This document shows, in pieces, positions 20,293 to 29,869 of a stretch of 64,000 bases of DNA. Both the position numbers and the translations under genes were made by a program. The stretch covers positions 18,297,639 to 18,361,638 of the forward strand of contig NC_087067.1 in assembly GCF_963678635.1 (NCBI RefSeq), given 5' to 3'. The notes beneath the pieces are model-generated. The model did not search any database. It was not told the DNA's origin and saw only the letters and a program-made list of their open reading frames with translations. Origin of the DNA: Symsagittifera roscoffensis (lineage: Eukaryota; Xenacoelomorpha; Acoela; Convolutidae). Within the stretch, counting starts at the first letter, position 1; the number at the start of each line of letters is the position of its first letter.

Positions 20293-20374
20293 TGACAGGA
20301 GTGGGATTCGAACCCACGCATCCGAAGATACTGCGGAATTAACGCAGCGCCTTAGACCATTCGGCCATCCTGCC
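20293..20374 (-). tRNA. Leu-type body with Ile anticodon AAT
   Basis: Anticodon stem is perfect (CTGCG/CGCAG) and the loop TTAATTC reads AUU. Acceptor, T arm and A73 are consensus leucine-type. This is the cleanest of the anticodon-shifted genes. Confidence 0.75.
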
Positions 20375-20532
20375 GTTTTTGGAAGCTTTCAAAAACTCTA
20401 AGTAATTTCCAGTCCAGAGATTAGTTTTGTTTATTCTGCTTGTTGCAAAAATTTTTGGGACTTTGAATTGCTAATACTTGCAATCAGTGGGGTTCGCTAG
20501 GGGTTACTCCATTCTCAAAAAATCCTTTTCAT

Positions 20533-20614
20533 TGACCGGAGTGGGATTCGAACCCACGCATCCGAAGATACTGCGACCTAAACGCAGCGCCTTAGACCAC
20601 TCGGCCATCCTGCC
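20533..20614 (-). tRNA. tRNA-Leu(TAG)
   Basis: Loop TTTAGGT combines the T-class anticodon with the class A base at 38, an A/T intermediate. One acceptor change (CCGGTC). Confidence 0.8.
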
Positions 20615-20772
20615 GTTTATGGAAGCTTTCAAAAACTTTAAGTAATTTCCAGTCCAGAGATTAGTTCTGTTCATTGTGCTTGTTGCAAAAATTTTTGGGA
20701 CTTTGAATTGCTAATACTTGCAATCAGTGGGGTTCGCTAGGGGTTACTCCATTCTCAAAAAATCTTTTTCTT

Positions 20773-20854
20773 TGACAGGAGTGGGATTCGAACCCACGCA
20801 TCCGAAGATACTGCCACCTGATCGCAGCGCCTTAGACCACTCGGCCATCCTGCC
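20773..20854 (-). tRNA. tRNA-Leu(CAG)
   Basis: Loop ATCAGGT; anticodon stem ends in a G-G mismatch; other arms consensus. Confidence 0.65.
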
Positions 20855-21012
20855 GTTTCTGCAATCTTTCAAAAACTTTAATTTATTTTCAATCCAGAGA
20901 TTAGTTTTGTTTTTTCTGCTTGTTGCAAAATTTTTTGGGACTTTGAATTGCTAATACTTGCAATCAGTGTGGTTGGCTAGTGGGACTCAATTCTAAAAAA
21001 AAAACCTTTCTT

Positions 21013-21094
21013 TGACAGGAGCGGGATTCGAACCCACGTATCCGAAGATACTGCGGCCTAAACGCAGCGCCTTAGACCACTCGGCCATCCTGCC
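21013..21094 (-). tRNA. tRNA-Leu(TAG)
   Basis: Class T exemplar. Loop TTTAGGC reads CUA. D stem GCC/GGC, anticodon stem CTGCG/CGCAG, T stem GTGGG/CCCGC with one mismatch (A in the T-arm junction also varies). Confidence 0.85.
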
Positions 21095-21250
21095 GTTTAT
21101 GGAATCTTTCAAAAACTTGAAGTAATTTTCAGTCCAGTGATTAGTTTTGTTTATTCTGCTTGTTGCAAAAATTTTTGGGACTTCGAATTGCTAATACTTG
21201 CAATCAGTGTGGTTGGCTAGGGGGACTCAATTCTCAAAAAACCTTTTCTT

Positions 21251-21281
21251 TGACAGGAGCGGGCTTAGAACCCACGAAACC
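21251..21281 (-). pseudogene. Class D tRNA 3'-half remnant
   Basis: T arm and 3' acceptor only; followed by a T11 tract. Confidence 0.65.
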
Positions 21282-21429
21282 AAAAATGCTTTTTTTTTTT
21301 ATTAATTTTTAATCCGGAGATTTTTTGTTTATTCTGCAAATTGCAAAATCTTTTATTCTTTTGAATTGGCAATAGTTGCAACTAGTGTGGTTGATTAGGG
21401 AAACAAAATTATCATAAAAGTTTTGTCTT

Positions 21430-21511
21430 TGACAGGAGTGGGATTCGAACCCATGCATCCGAAGATATTGCGGCCTAAACGCAGCGCCTTTGACCACTCG
21501 GCCATCCTGCC
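21430..21511 (-). tRNA. tRNA-Leu(TAG)
   Basis: Class T; outer anticodon-stem pair C-A, T-stem substitution. Confidence 0.7.
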
Positions 21512-21668
21512 TATAAGGATCTTTCTTTAAATTTTCAACTACTTTTCAATCCAGAGATCATTTTTCTTTCTTCTGCATTTTGCAAGCGTGGCTGGTCATC
21601 TGAACTGCCAAAACTTACTATTAATGTGATTGGCTCTGGAGGCTATAATCTCAGAAAATCTTTTTCTC

Positions 21669-21750
21669 TGACAGATGTGGGATTCGAACGCATTAATCTG
21701 AAGATATTGCTCCATGAACGCAGCGGCTTAGACCACTCGAACATGCTGCT
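21669..21750 (-). pseudogene. Class C tRNA-Leu-like copy
   Basis: Loop TTCATGG would read anticodon CAT; stems broken. Confidence 0.65.
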
Positions 21751-21879
21751 TTCAAATTTTACGCTTAAATTTTTCAATTAATTTTCAATCCAGTGAATTT
21801 ATTTGGTTCTGCATGTTCCAAATACATGCAATTAGTGTGGTTCGCTAGGGGTTACTCCATTCTCAAAAATCCCTTTCTT

Positions 21880-21898
21880 TGACAGGAGTGGGATTCGA
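21880..21898 (-). pseudogene. tRNA-Leu 3'-end stub at a deletion junction
   Basis: Acceptor strand and half T loop, then direct switch to a class C spacer (TTAGTGAGATTGGCGATGG). About 300 bp appears deleted. Confidence 0.6.
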
Positions 21899-21947
21899 AT
21901 TAGTGAGATTGGCGATGGAGGCTATAATCTCAGAAAACCTTTGTCTC

Positions 21948-22029
21948 CCATAGATGTGGGATTCGAACCCACTAATATGAAGATATTGCTCCCTGAACCC
22001 AGTGGCTTAGACCACTCGATCATGCTGCT
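21948..22029 (-). pseudogene. Class C tRNA-Leu-like copy
   Basis: CAG loop, 3' end CTATGG. Confidence 0.65.
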
Positions 22030-22066
22030 TTCAAATTTTACGCTTAAATCTTGAAATTTTTTTATT

Positions 22067-22148
22067 TGACAGGAGTGGGATTCGAATCCACGCATCCGAA
22101 GATACTGCGACCTGAACGCAGCGCCTTAGACCACTCGGCCAACCTGCT
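22067..22148 (-). tRNA. tRNA-Leu(CAG)
   Basis: Class A; 5' end AGCAGGT, so the acceptor ends are weakened. The preceding spacer is only 37 bp, a deletion. Confidence 0.65.
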
Positions 22149-22323
22149 GTTAATGGATTCCTTCAAAAACTTTAAGTAATTTTTGGGACTTTGAATTGCT
22201 AATACTTGCAATCAGTGCGGTTCGCTAGGGGTTACTCCATACTCTTCTAGTCCTTTGAATTGCCAATAGCCGCAATTAGTCTGGTTGGCTAGGGAGACTA
22301 AAATATCTTGAAATTTTTTTCTT

Positions 22324-22406
22324 TAACAGGAGTGGGATTGGAACCCACGCATCCGAAGATACTGCGACCTGAACGCAGCGCCTTAGACCACTATGGCCAT
22401 CCTGCT
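22324..22406 (-). tRNA. tRNA-Leu(CAG)
   Basis: 83 nt, one base inserted in the D loop; 5' end AGCAGGA. Confidence 0.65.
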
Positions 22407-22564
22407 GTTAATGGAATCCTTCAAAAACTTTAAGTAATTTTCAGTCCAGAGATTAATTTTGTTTGTTCTGCTTGTTGCAAAAATTTTTGGGACTTTGAAT
22501 TGCTAATACTTGCAATCAGTGTGGTTGGCTAGGGGGACTCAATTCTAAAAAAAAACCCTTCCCT

Positions 22565-22595
22565 TGACAGGAGCGGGCTTAGAACCCACGAATAC
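22565..22595 (-). pseudogene. Class D tRNA 3'-half remnant
   Basis: T arm and 3' acceptor only. Confidence 0.7.
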
Positions 22596-22745
22596 AAAAA
22601 TGCTCTAATTTTTTAAATTAATTTTCAATCCGGAGATTTTTTGTTTATTCTTTAAATTACAAAATCTTCTATTCCTTTGAATTGGCAATAGTTGCAACTA
22701 GTGTGGTTGATTAGGGAAACAAAAATATCTTAAAAGTTTTATCTA

Positions 22746-22827
22746 TGACAGGAGTGGGAATCGAACCCACGCATCCGAAGATACTGCGACCTGAACGTAG
22801 CGCCGTAGACCACTCGGCCATCCTGCG
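22746..22827 (-). tRNA. tRNA-Leu(CAG)
   Basis: Class A; 5' end CGCAGGA, anticodon stem CTACG, B box GGTTCGATTCC. Confidence 0.65.
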
Positions 22828-22985
22828 GTTAATTGAATTTTTCAAAAACTTTAAGTAATTTTCAGTCCAGAGATTAGTTTTGTTTAATCTGCTTGTTGCA
22901 AAAATTTTTGGGACTTTGAATTGCTAATACTTGCAATCAGTGTGGTTGGCTAGGGGTTACTCCATTCTCAAAAAATCCTTTTCTT

Positions 22986-23067
22986 TGACAGGAGTGGGAT
23001 TCGAACCCACGCATCCGAAGATACTGCGGCCTAAACGCAGCGCCTTAGACCACTCGGCCATCCTGCC
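22986..23067 (-). tRNA. tRNA-Leu(TAG)
   Basis: Class T with full consensus body. The last TAG copy before a gap of about 28 kb without this anticodon. Confidence 0.9.
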
Positions 23068-23223
23068 TTTAATGTTTTTTTTTTAAATTTCATTTACTTT
23101 TCAATCCAGAGATCATTTTTGTTTCTTCTGCATTTTGCAAGCGTTTCTGGTAATCTGAACTGCCAAAACTTACTATTAGTGTGATTGGCTCTGGAGGCTA
23201 TAATCTCAGAAAACCTTTTTCGC

Positions 23224-23305
23224 TGACAAATGAGTGATTCGAACCCACAAATCCGAAGATTCTGCGGCCATAACCCAGCGCGTTAGATCACTTGGCCATC
23301 CTGCC
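23224..23305 (-). pseudogene. Class E: Leu-type body, anticodon ATG
   Basis: Loop TTATGGC; anticodon stem CTGGG/CGCAG with one mismatch; T stem broken. Confidence 0.6.
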
Positions 23306-23465
23306 GTTACTTCAATCTTTCAAAAAAACTTTAAATAATTTTCAATCCAGAGATTAGTTTTGTTTTTTCTGCTTGTTGCAAAAATTTTTGGGACTTTGAA
23401 TTGCTAATACTTGCAATCAGTGCGGTTCGCTAGGGGTTACTCCATTCTCAAAAAATCCATTTCTT

Positions 23466-23540
23466 TGACAGGAGTGGGATTCGGGCCCACGCATTCGAAG
23501 ATACTGCGGCCTTAACGCAGCGCCTTAGACCACTCGGCCA
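23466..23540 (-). pseudogene. tRNA-Leu(AAG) lacking the 5' acceptor strand
   Basis: 75 nt; ends at GGCCA and joins class C spacer ACGTTGTTGG. Loop and anticodon stem intact. Confidence 0.65.
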
Positions 23541-23623
23541 ACGTTGTTGGTTATCTGAACTGTCAAAACTTACAATTAGTGTGATTGGCGATGGAGGCAA
23601 TAATCTCAGAAAACCTTTGTCTC

Positions 23624-23705
23624 CCATAGATGTGGGATTCGAACCATCTAATCTGAAGATATTGCTCCCTGAACACAGCGGCTTAGACCACTCAAACATG
23701 CTGCT
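23624..23705 (-). pseudogene. Class C tRNA-Leu-like copy
   Basis: CAG loop; T stem also altered (GATGG). Confidence 0.65.
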
Positions 23706-23835
23706 TTCAAATTTCACGCTTACGTTTTTCAATTAATTTTCAATCCAGTGAAATTTTTTTGTTCTGCATGTTCGAAAATCTTCTAGTCCTTTGAATTGCC
23801 AATAGCCGCAATTAGTGTGGTTGGCTAGGGAGACT

Positions 23836-23839
23836 AAAA
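23836..23839 (-). terminator. Candidate Pol III terminator of class A module
   Basis: TTTT, 20 nt past the tRNA 3' end at 23859. Class A genes lack a closer T-run on the coding strand, since the near homopolymer is an A-run. Confidence 0.35.
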
Positions 23840-23858
23840 TATCATGAAGTTTTTTCCT

Positions 23859-23940
23859 TGACAGGAGTGGGATTCGAACCCACGCATCCGAAGATACTGC
23901 GACCTGAACGCAGCGCCTTAGACCACTCGGCCATCCTGCC
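23859..23940 (-). tRNA. tRNA-Leu(CAG)
   Basis: Class A exemplar, 82 nt, reads CUG. Acceptor GGCAGGA pairs with TCCTGTC (one G-U), discriminator A73. D stem GCC/GGC, anticodon stem CTGCG/CGCAG with loop TTCAGGT, variable arm ATC-TTCG-GAT forming a 3-bp hairpin, T stem GTGGG/CCCAC. A box TGGCCGAGTGG and B box GGTTCGAATCC are intact. No intron and no encoded CCA. All tRNAscan-type criteria I can check by eye are met. Confidence 0.93.
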
Positions 23941-23962
23941 GTTAATGCAATCTTTCAAAAAC

Positions 23963-23971
23963 TTTAAGTAA
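23963..23971 (-). promoter_or_regulatory. TATA-like element upstream of class A genes
   Basis: TTACTTAAA at about -23 to -31 from the tRNA start. An AT-rich TTTAAA-like core stands at a similar distance upstream of A, B and C modules. Role inferred only. Confidence 0.3.
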
Positions 23972-24098
23972 TTTTCAATCCAGAGATTAGTTTTGTTTAT
24001 TCTGCTTGTTGCAAAAATTTTTGGGACTTTGAATTGCTAATACATGCAATCAGTGTGGTTCGCTAGGGGTTACTCCATTCTCAAAAAATCCTTTTCTT

Positions 24099-24180
24099 TG
24101 ACAGCAGTGGGATTCGAACCCACGCATCCGAAGATACTGCGGCCTTAACGCAGCGCCTTAGACCACTCGGCCATCCTGCC
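24099..24180 (-). tRNA. tRNA-Leu(AAG)
   Basis: Class B with one acceptor change (TGCTGTC). Confidence 0.85.
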
Positions 24181-24337
24181 TATAAGGCTCTTTCTTTAAA
24201 ATTTCAACTTGTTTTCAATCCAGAGATCATTTTTGTTTCGTCTGCATTTTGCAAGCGTTGCTGGTCATCTGAACTGCCAAAACTTACTATTAATGTGATT
24301 GGCTCTGGAGGCTATAATCTCAGAAAATCTTTTTCTC

Positions 24338-24419
24338 TGACAGAAGTGGGATTCGAACCCATTAATCTGAGGATATTGCTCCCTGAAGGCAGCGGCTTAG
24401 ACCACTCGAACATGCTGCT
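24338..24419 (-). pseudogene. Class C tRNA-Leu-like copy
   Basis: CAG loop with C32-side change (CTTCAGG). Confidence 0.7.
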
Positions 24420-24573
24420 TTCAAATTTTACTCTTTAATTTTTTAATTAATTTTCAATCCAGTGAATTTTTTTTGTTCTGCATGTTCGAAAATCTTCTAG
24501 TCCTTTGAATTGCCAATAGCCGCAATTAGTGTGGTTGGCTAGGGAGACTAAAATATCATTAAGTTTTTTTCCT

Positions 24574-24655
24574 TGTTAGGAGTGGGATTCGAACCCACGC
24601 ATCCGAAGATACTGCGACCTGAACGCAGCGCCTTAGACCACTCGGCCATCCTACC
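24574..24655 (-). tRNA. tRNA-Leu(CAG)
   Basis: Class A; compensated-looking acceptor changes GGTAGGA with TCCTAAC. Confidence 0.8.
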
Positions 24656-24813
24656 GTTAATGCAATCTTTCAAAAACTTTAAGTAATTTTCAATCCAGAG
24701 ATTAGTTCTGTTTATTCTGCTTGTTGCAAAAATTTTTGGGACTTTGAATTGCCAATACATGCAATCAGTGTGGTTCGCTAGGGGTTACTCCATTCTCAAA
24801 AAATCCCTTTCTT

Positions 24814-24847
24814 TGACAGGAGTGGGATTCGAACCCACGCATCCGAG
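24814..24847 (-). pseudogene. Truncated tRNA-Leu 3' third
   Basis: 34 nt ending CGGAT, then spacer GATCATTTTT. Deletion joint shared with 25917 and 28609. Confidence 0.65.
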
Positions 24848-24959
24848 ATCATTTTTGTTTCTTCTGCATTTTGCAAGCGTTTCTGGTAATCTGAACTGCC
24901 AAAACTTACTATTAGTGTGATTGGCTCTGGAGGCTATAATCTCAGAAAACCTTTTTCGC

Positions 24960-25041
24960 TGACAAATGAGTGATTCGAACCCACAAATCCGAAGATTCTG
25001 CGGCCATAACGCAGCGCGTTAGATCACTTGGCCATCCTGCC
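24960..25041 (-). pseudogene. Class E: Leu-type body, anticodon ATG
   Basis: Exemplar. Anticodon stem CTGCG/CGCAG is perfect with loop TTATGGC, which would read the His codon CAU. Acceptor ATTTGTC pairs with GGCAGGA only through several G-U pairs, and the T stem GTGGG/CACTC has two mismatches. A fold is possible but weak. Confidence 0.6.
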
Positions 25042-25201
25042 GTTACTTCAATCTTTCAAAAAAACTTTAAATAATTTTCAATCCAGAGATTAGTTTTGTT
25101 TTTTCTGCTTGTTGCAAAAATTTTTGGGACTTTGAATTGCTAATACATGCAATCAGTGTGGTTCGCTAGGGGTTACTCCATTCTCAAAAAATCCTTTTCT
25201 T

Positions 25202-25283
25202 TGACAGCAGTGGGATTCGAACCCACGCATCCGAAGATACTGCGGCCTTAACGCAGCGCCTTAGACCACTCGGCCATCCTGCC
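25202..25283 (-). tRNA. tRNA-Leu(AAG)
   Basis: Class B with the TGCTGTC acceptor change. Confidence 0.85.
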
Positions 25284-25440
25284 TATAAGGCTCTTTCTTT
25301 AAAATTTCAACTTGTTTTCAATCCAGAGATCATTTTTGTTTCTTCTGCATTTTGCAAGCGTTGCTGGTCATCTGAACTGCCAAAACTTACTATTAATGTG
25401 ATTGGCTCTGGAGGCTATAATCTCAGAAAATCTTTTTCTC

Positions 25441-25522
25441 TGACAGAAGTGGGATTCGAACCCGTTAATCTGAGGATATTGCTCCCTGGAGGCAGCGGCT
25501 TAGACCACTCGAACATGCTGCT
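25441..25522 (-). pseudogene. Class C tRNA-Leu-like copy
   Basis: Loop TCCAGGG; broken stems. Confidence 0.7.
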
Positions 25523-25676
25523 TTCAAATTTTACGCTTTAATTTTTTAATTAATTTTCAATCCAGTGAATTTTTTTTGTTCTGCATGTTCGAAAATCTTC
25601 TAGTCCTTTGAATTGCCAATAGCCGCAATTAGTGTGGTTGGCTAGGGAGACTAAAATATCATTAAGTTTTTTTCCT

Positions 25677-25758
25677 TGTTAGGAGTGCGATTCGAACCCA
25701 CGCATCCAAAGATACTGCGACCTGAACGCAGCGCCTTAGACCACTCGGCCATCCTTCC
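25677..25758 (-). tRNA. tRNA-Leu(CAG)
   Basis: Class A; 5' end GGAAGGA and 3' TCCTAAC, plus T-stem and variable-arm changes. Confidence 0.7.
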
Positions 25759-25916
25759 GTTAATGCAATCTTTCAAAAACTTTAAGTAATTTTCAATCCA
25801 GAGATTAGTTCTGTTTATTCTGCTTGTTGCAAAAATTTTTGGGACTTTGAATTGCCAATACATGCAATCAGTGTGGTTCGCTAGGGGTTACTCCATTCTC
25901 AAAAAATCCCTATCTT

Positions 25917-25950
25917 TGACAGGAGTGGGATTCGAACCCACGCATCCGAG
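25917..25950 (-). pseudogene. Truncated tRNA-Leu 3' third
   Basis: Same deletion joint as 24814-24847. Confidence 0.65.
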
Positions 25951-26062
25951 ATCATTTTTGTTTCTTCTGCATTTTGCAAGCGTTTCTGGTAATCTGAACT
26001 GCCAAAACTTACTATTAGTGTGATTGGCTCCGGAGGCTATAATCTCAGAAAACCTTTTTCGC

Positions 26063-26144
26063 TGACAAATGAGTGATTCGAACCCACAAATCCGAAGATT
26101 CTGCGGCCATAACGCAGCGCGTTAGATCACTTGGCCATCCTGCC
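26063..26144 (-). pseudogene. Class E: Leu-type body, anticodon ATG
   Basis: Same as 24960-25041. Confidence 0.6.
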
Positions 26145-26304
26145 GTTACTTCAATCTTTCAAAAAAACTTTAAATAATTTTCAATCCAGAGATTAGTTTT
26201 GTTTTTTCTGCTTGTTGCAAAAATTTTTGGGACTTTGAATTGCTAATACTTGCAATCAGTGCGGTTCGCTAGGGGTTACTCCATTCTCAAAAAATCCATT
26301 TATT

Positions 26305-26379
26305 TGACAGGAGTGGGATTCGAGCCCACGCATCCGAAGATACTGCGGCCTTAACGCAGCGCCTTAGACCACTCGGCCA
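26305..26379 (-). pseudogene. tRNA-Leu(AAG) lacking the 5' acceptor strand
   Basis: Same GGCCA joint as 23466-23540. Confidence 0.65.
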
Positions 26380-26462
26380 AAGTTGTTGTTCATCTGAACT
26401 GTCAAAACTTACAATTAGTGTGATTGGCGATGGAGGCAATAATCTCAGAAAACCTTTGTCTC

Positions 26463-26544
26463 CCATAGATGTGGGATTCGAACCATCTAATCTGAAGATA
26501 TTGCTCCCTGAACACAGCGGCTTAGACCACTCAAACATGCTGCT
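26463..26544 (-). pseudogene. Class C tRNA-Leu-like copy
   Basis: CAG loop; T stem GATGG. Confidence 0.65.
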
Positions 26545-26698
26545 TTCAAATTTCACGCTTACGTTTTTCAATTAATTTTCAATCCAGTGAATTTTTTTTG
26601 TTCTGCATGTTCGAAAATCTTCTAGTCCTTTGAATTGCCAATAGCCGCAATTAGTGTGGTGGGCTAGGGAGACTAAAATATCATGAAGTTTTTTTCCT

Positions 26699-26780
26699 TG
26701 ACAGGAGTGGGATTCGAACCCACGCATCCGAAGATACTGCGACCTGAACGCAGCGCCTTAGACCACTCGGCCATCCTGCC
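26699..26780 (-). tRNA. tRNA-Leu(CAG)
   Basis: Class A consensus. Confidence 0.92.
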
Positions 26781-26938
26781 GTTAATGCAATCTTTCAAAA
26801 ACTTTAAGTAATTTTCAATCCAGAGATTAGTTTTGTTTATTCTGCTTGTTGCAAAAATTTTTGGGACTTTGAATTGCTAATACATGCAATCAGTGTGGTT
26901 CGCTAGGGGTTACTCCATTCTCAAAAAATCCCTTTCTT

Positions 26939-27020
26939 TGACAGCAGTGGGATTCGAACCCACGCATCCGAAGATACTGCGGCCTTAACGCAGCGCCTTA
27001 GACCACTCGGCCATCCTGCC
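26939..27020 (-). tRNA. tRNA-Leu(AAG)
   Basis: Class B, TGCTGTC acceptor change. Confidence 0.85.
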
Positions 27021-27177
27021 TATAAGGCTCTTTCTTTAAAATTTCAACTTGTTTTCAATCCAGAGATCATTTTTGTTTCTTCTGCATTTTGCAAGCGTTG
27101 CTGGTCATCTGAACTGCCAAAACTTACTATTAATGTGATTGGCTCTGGAGGCTATAGTCTCAGAAAATCTTTTTCTC

Positions 27178-27259
27178 TGACAGAAGTGGGATTCAAACCC
27201 ATTAATCTGAGGATATTGCTCCCTGAAGGCAGCGGCTTAGACCACTCGAACATGCTGCT
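27178..27259 (-). pseudogene. Class C tRNA-Leu-like copy
   Basis: T loop TTTGAAT; CAG loop. Confidence 0.7.
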
Positions 27260-27413
27260 TTCAAATTTTACGCTTTAATTTTTTAATTAATTTTCAATCC
27301 AGTGAATTTTTTTTGTTCTGCATGTTCGAAAATCTTCTAGTCCTTTGAATTGCCAATAGCCGCAATTAGTGTGGTTGGCTAGGGAGACTAAAATATCATT
27401 AAGTTTTTTTCCT

Positions 27414-27495
27414 TGACAGGAGTGGGATTCGAACTCACGCATCCGAAGATACTGCGACCTGAACGCAGCGCCTTAGACCACTCGGCCATCCTGCC
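27414..27495 (-). tRNA. tRNA-Leu(CAG)
   Basis: Class A; one T-stem change (GTGAG). Confidence 0.85.
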
Positions 27496-27637
27496 GTTAA
27501 TGTAATCTTTCAAAAACTTTAAGTAGTTTTCAATCCAGAGATTAGTTCTGTTTATTCTGCTTGTTGCAAAAATTTTTGGGACTTTGAATTGCCAATACAT
27601 GCAATCAGTGTGGTTCGCTAGGGGTTACTCCATTCTC

Positions 27638-27643
27638 AAAAAA
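27638..27643 (-). terminator. Candidate Pol III terminator of class B module
   Basis: T6 run 11 nt past the tRNA 3' end at 27654. This position and length recur after nearly every class B gene. Confidence 0.6.
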
Positions 27644-27653
27644 TCCCTTTCTT

Positions 27654-27735
27654 TGACAGGAGTGGGATTCGAACCCACGCATCCGAAGATACTGCGGCCT
27701 TAACGCAGCGCCTTAGACCACTCGGCCATCCTGCC
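27654..27735 (-). tRNA. tRNA-Leu(AAG)
   Basis: Class B exemplar, 82 nt, reads CUU (and CUC/CUA if A34 becomes inosine, as is usual in eukaryotes). Identical to class A except A34 for C34 and C38 for T38, with loop TTAAGGC. All stems, A box, B box and A73 intact. Followed at 27894 by a second class B gene with no class C between, a local change in module order. Confidence 0.93.
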
Positions 27736-27893
27736 GTTATTGGAATCTTTCAAAAACTTTAAGTAATTTTCAATCCAGAGATTAGTTTCGTTTATTCTGC
27801 TTGTTGCAAAAATTTTTGGGACTTTGAATTGCTAATACATGCAATCAGTGTGGTTCGCTAGGGGTTACTCCATTCTCAAAAAATCCCTTTCTT

Positions 27894-27975
27894 TGACAGG
27901 AGTGGGATTCGAACCCACGCATCCGAAGATACTGCGGCCTTAACGCAGCGCCTTAGACCACTCGGCCATCCTGCC
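27894..27975 (-). tRNA. tRNA-Leu(AAG)
   Basis: Class B consensus; second of two adjacent B modules. Confidence 0.92.
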
Positions 27976-28133
27976 TATAAGGCTCTTTCTTTAAAATTTT
28001 GAACAACTTTTCAATCCAGAGATCATTTTTGTTTCTTCTGCATTTTGCAAGCGTTGCTGGTCATCTGAACTGCCAAAACTTACTATTATTGTGATTGGCT
28101 CTGGAGGCTATAATCGCAGAAAAATTTTTTCTC

Positions 28134-28215
28134 TGACAGCTGTGGGATTCGAACCCATTAATCTGAGGATATTGCTCCCTGAACGCAGCGGCTTAGACCA
28201 CTCGAACATGCTGCT
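28134..28215 (-). pseudogene. Class C tRNA-Leu-like copy
   Basis: CAG loop; 3' end ACAGCTGTCA. Confidence 0.7.
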
Positions 28216-28368
28216 TTCAAATTTTACGCTTAAAATTTTCAATTAATTTTCAATCCAGTGAATTTTTTTGTTCTGCGTGTTCGAAAATCTTCTAGTCCTT
28301 TGAATTGCCAATAGCCGCAATTAGTGTGGTTGGCTAGGGAGACTAAAATATCATTAAGTTTTTTTCCT

Positions 28369-28450
28369 TGACAGGAGTGGGATTCGAACCCACGCATCCG
28401 AAGATACTGCGACCTGAACGCAGCGCCTTAGACCACTCGGCCATCCTGCC
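28369..28450 (-). tRNA. tRNA-Leu(CAG)
   Basis: Class A consensus. Confidence 0.92.
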
Positions 28451-28608
28451 GTTAATGCAATCTTTCAAAAACTTTAAGTAATTTTCAATCCAGAGATTAG
28501 TTCTGTTTATTCTGCTTGTTGCAAAAATTTTTGGGACTTTGAATTGCCAATACATGCAATCAGTGTGGTTCGCTAGGGGTTACTCCATTCTCAAAAAATC
28601 CCTATCTT

Positions 28609-28642
28609 TGACAGGAGTGGGATTCGAACCCACGCATCCGAG
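28609..28642 (-). pseudogene. Truncated tRNA-Leu 3' third
   Basis: Third copy of the CGGAT/GATCATT joint. Confidence 0.65.
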
Positions 28643-28754
28643 ATCATTTTTGTTTCTTCTGCATTTTGCAAGCGTTTCTGGTAATCTGAACTGCCAAAAC
28701 TTACTATTAGTGTGATTGGCTCTGGAGGCTATAATCTCAGAAAACCTTTTTCGC

Positions 28755-28836
28755 TGACAAATGAGTGATTCGAACCCACAAATCCGAAGATTCTGCGGCC
28801 ATAACGCAGCGCGTTAGATCACTTGGCCATCCTGCC
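28755..28836 (-). pseudogene. Class E: Leu-type body, anticodon ATG
   Basis: Same as 24960-25041. Confidence 0.6.
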
Positions 28837-28996
28837 GTTACTTCAATCTTTCAAAAATACTTTAAATAATTTTCAATCCAGAGATTAGTTTTGTTTTTTC
28901 TGCTTGTTGCAAAAATTTTTGGGACTTTGAATTGCTAATACTTGCAATCAGTGCGGTTCGCTAGGGGTTACTCCATTCTCAAAAAATCCATTTATT

Positions 28997-29071
28997 TGAC
29001 AGGAGTGGGATTCGAGCCCACGCATCCGAAGATACTGCGGCCTTAACGCAGCGCCTTAGACCACTCGGCCA
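28997..29071 (-). pseudogene. tRNA-Leu(AAG) lacking the 5' acceptor strand
   Basis: Third copy of the GGCCA joint. Confidence 0.65.
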
Positions 29072-29154
29072 AAGTTGTTGTTCATCTGAACTGTCAAAAC
29101 TTACAATTAGTGTGATTGGCGATGGAGGCAATAATCTCAGAAAACCTTTGTCTC

Positions 29155-29236
29155 CCATAGATGTGGGATTCGAACCATCTAATCTGAAGATATTGCTCCC
29201 TGAACACAGCGGCTTAGACCACTCAAACATGCTGCT
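29155..29236 (-). pseudogene. Class C tRNA-Leu-like copy
   Basis: Duplicate of 26463-26544. Confidence 0.65.
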
Positions 29237-29390
29237 TTCAAATTTCACGCTTACGTTTTTCAATTAATTTTCAATCCAGTGAATTTTTTTTGTTCTGCAT
29301 TTTCGAAAATCTTCTAGTCCTTTGAATTGCCAATAGCCGCAATTAGTGTGGTGGGCTAGGGAGACTAAAATATCATGAAGTTTTTTTCCT

Positions 29391-29472
29391 TGACAGGAGT
29401 GGGATTCGAACCCACGCATCCGAAGATACTGCGACCTGAACGCAGCGCCTTAGACCACTCGGCCATCCTGCC
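29391..29472 (-). tRNA. tRNA-Leu(CAG)
   Basis: Class A consensus. Confidence 0.92.
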
Positions 29473-29630
29473 GTTAATGCAATCTTTCAAAAACTTTAAG
29501 TAATTTTCAATCCAGAGATTAGTTTTGTTTATTCTGCTTGTTGCAAAAATTTTTGGGACTTTGAATTGCTAATACATGCAATCAGTGTGGTTCGCTAGGG
29601 GTTACTCCATTCTCAAAAAATCCCTTTCTT

Positions 29631-29712
29631 TGACAGCAGTGGGATTCGAACCCACGCATCCGAAGATACTGCGGCCTTAACGCAGCGCCTTAGACCACTC
29701 GGCCATCCTGCC
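29631..29712 (-). tRNA. tRNA-Leu(AAG)
   Basis: Class B, TGCTGTC acceptor change. Confidence 0.85.
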
Positions 29713-29869
29713 TATAAGGCTCTTTCTTTAAAATTTCAACTTGTTTTCAATCCAGAGATCATTTTTGTTTCTTCTGCATTTTGCAAGCGTTGCTGGTCAT
29801 CTGAACTGCCAAAACTTACTATTAATGTGATTGGCTCTGGAGGCTATAGTCTCAGAAAATCTTTTTCTC

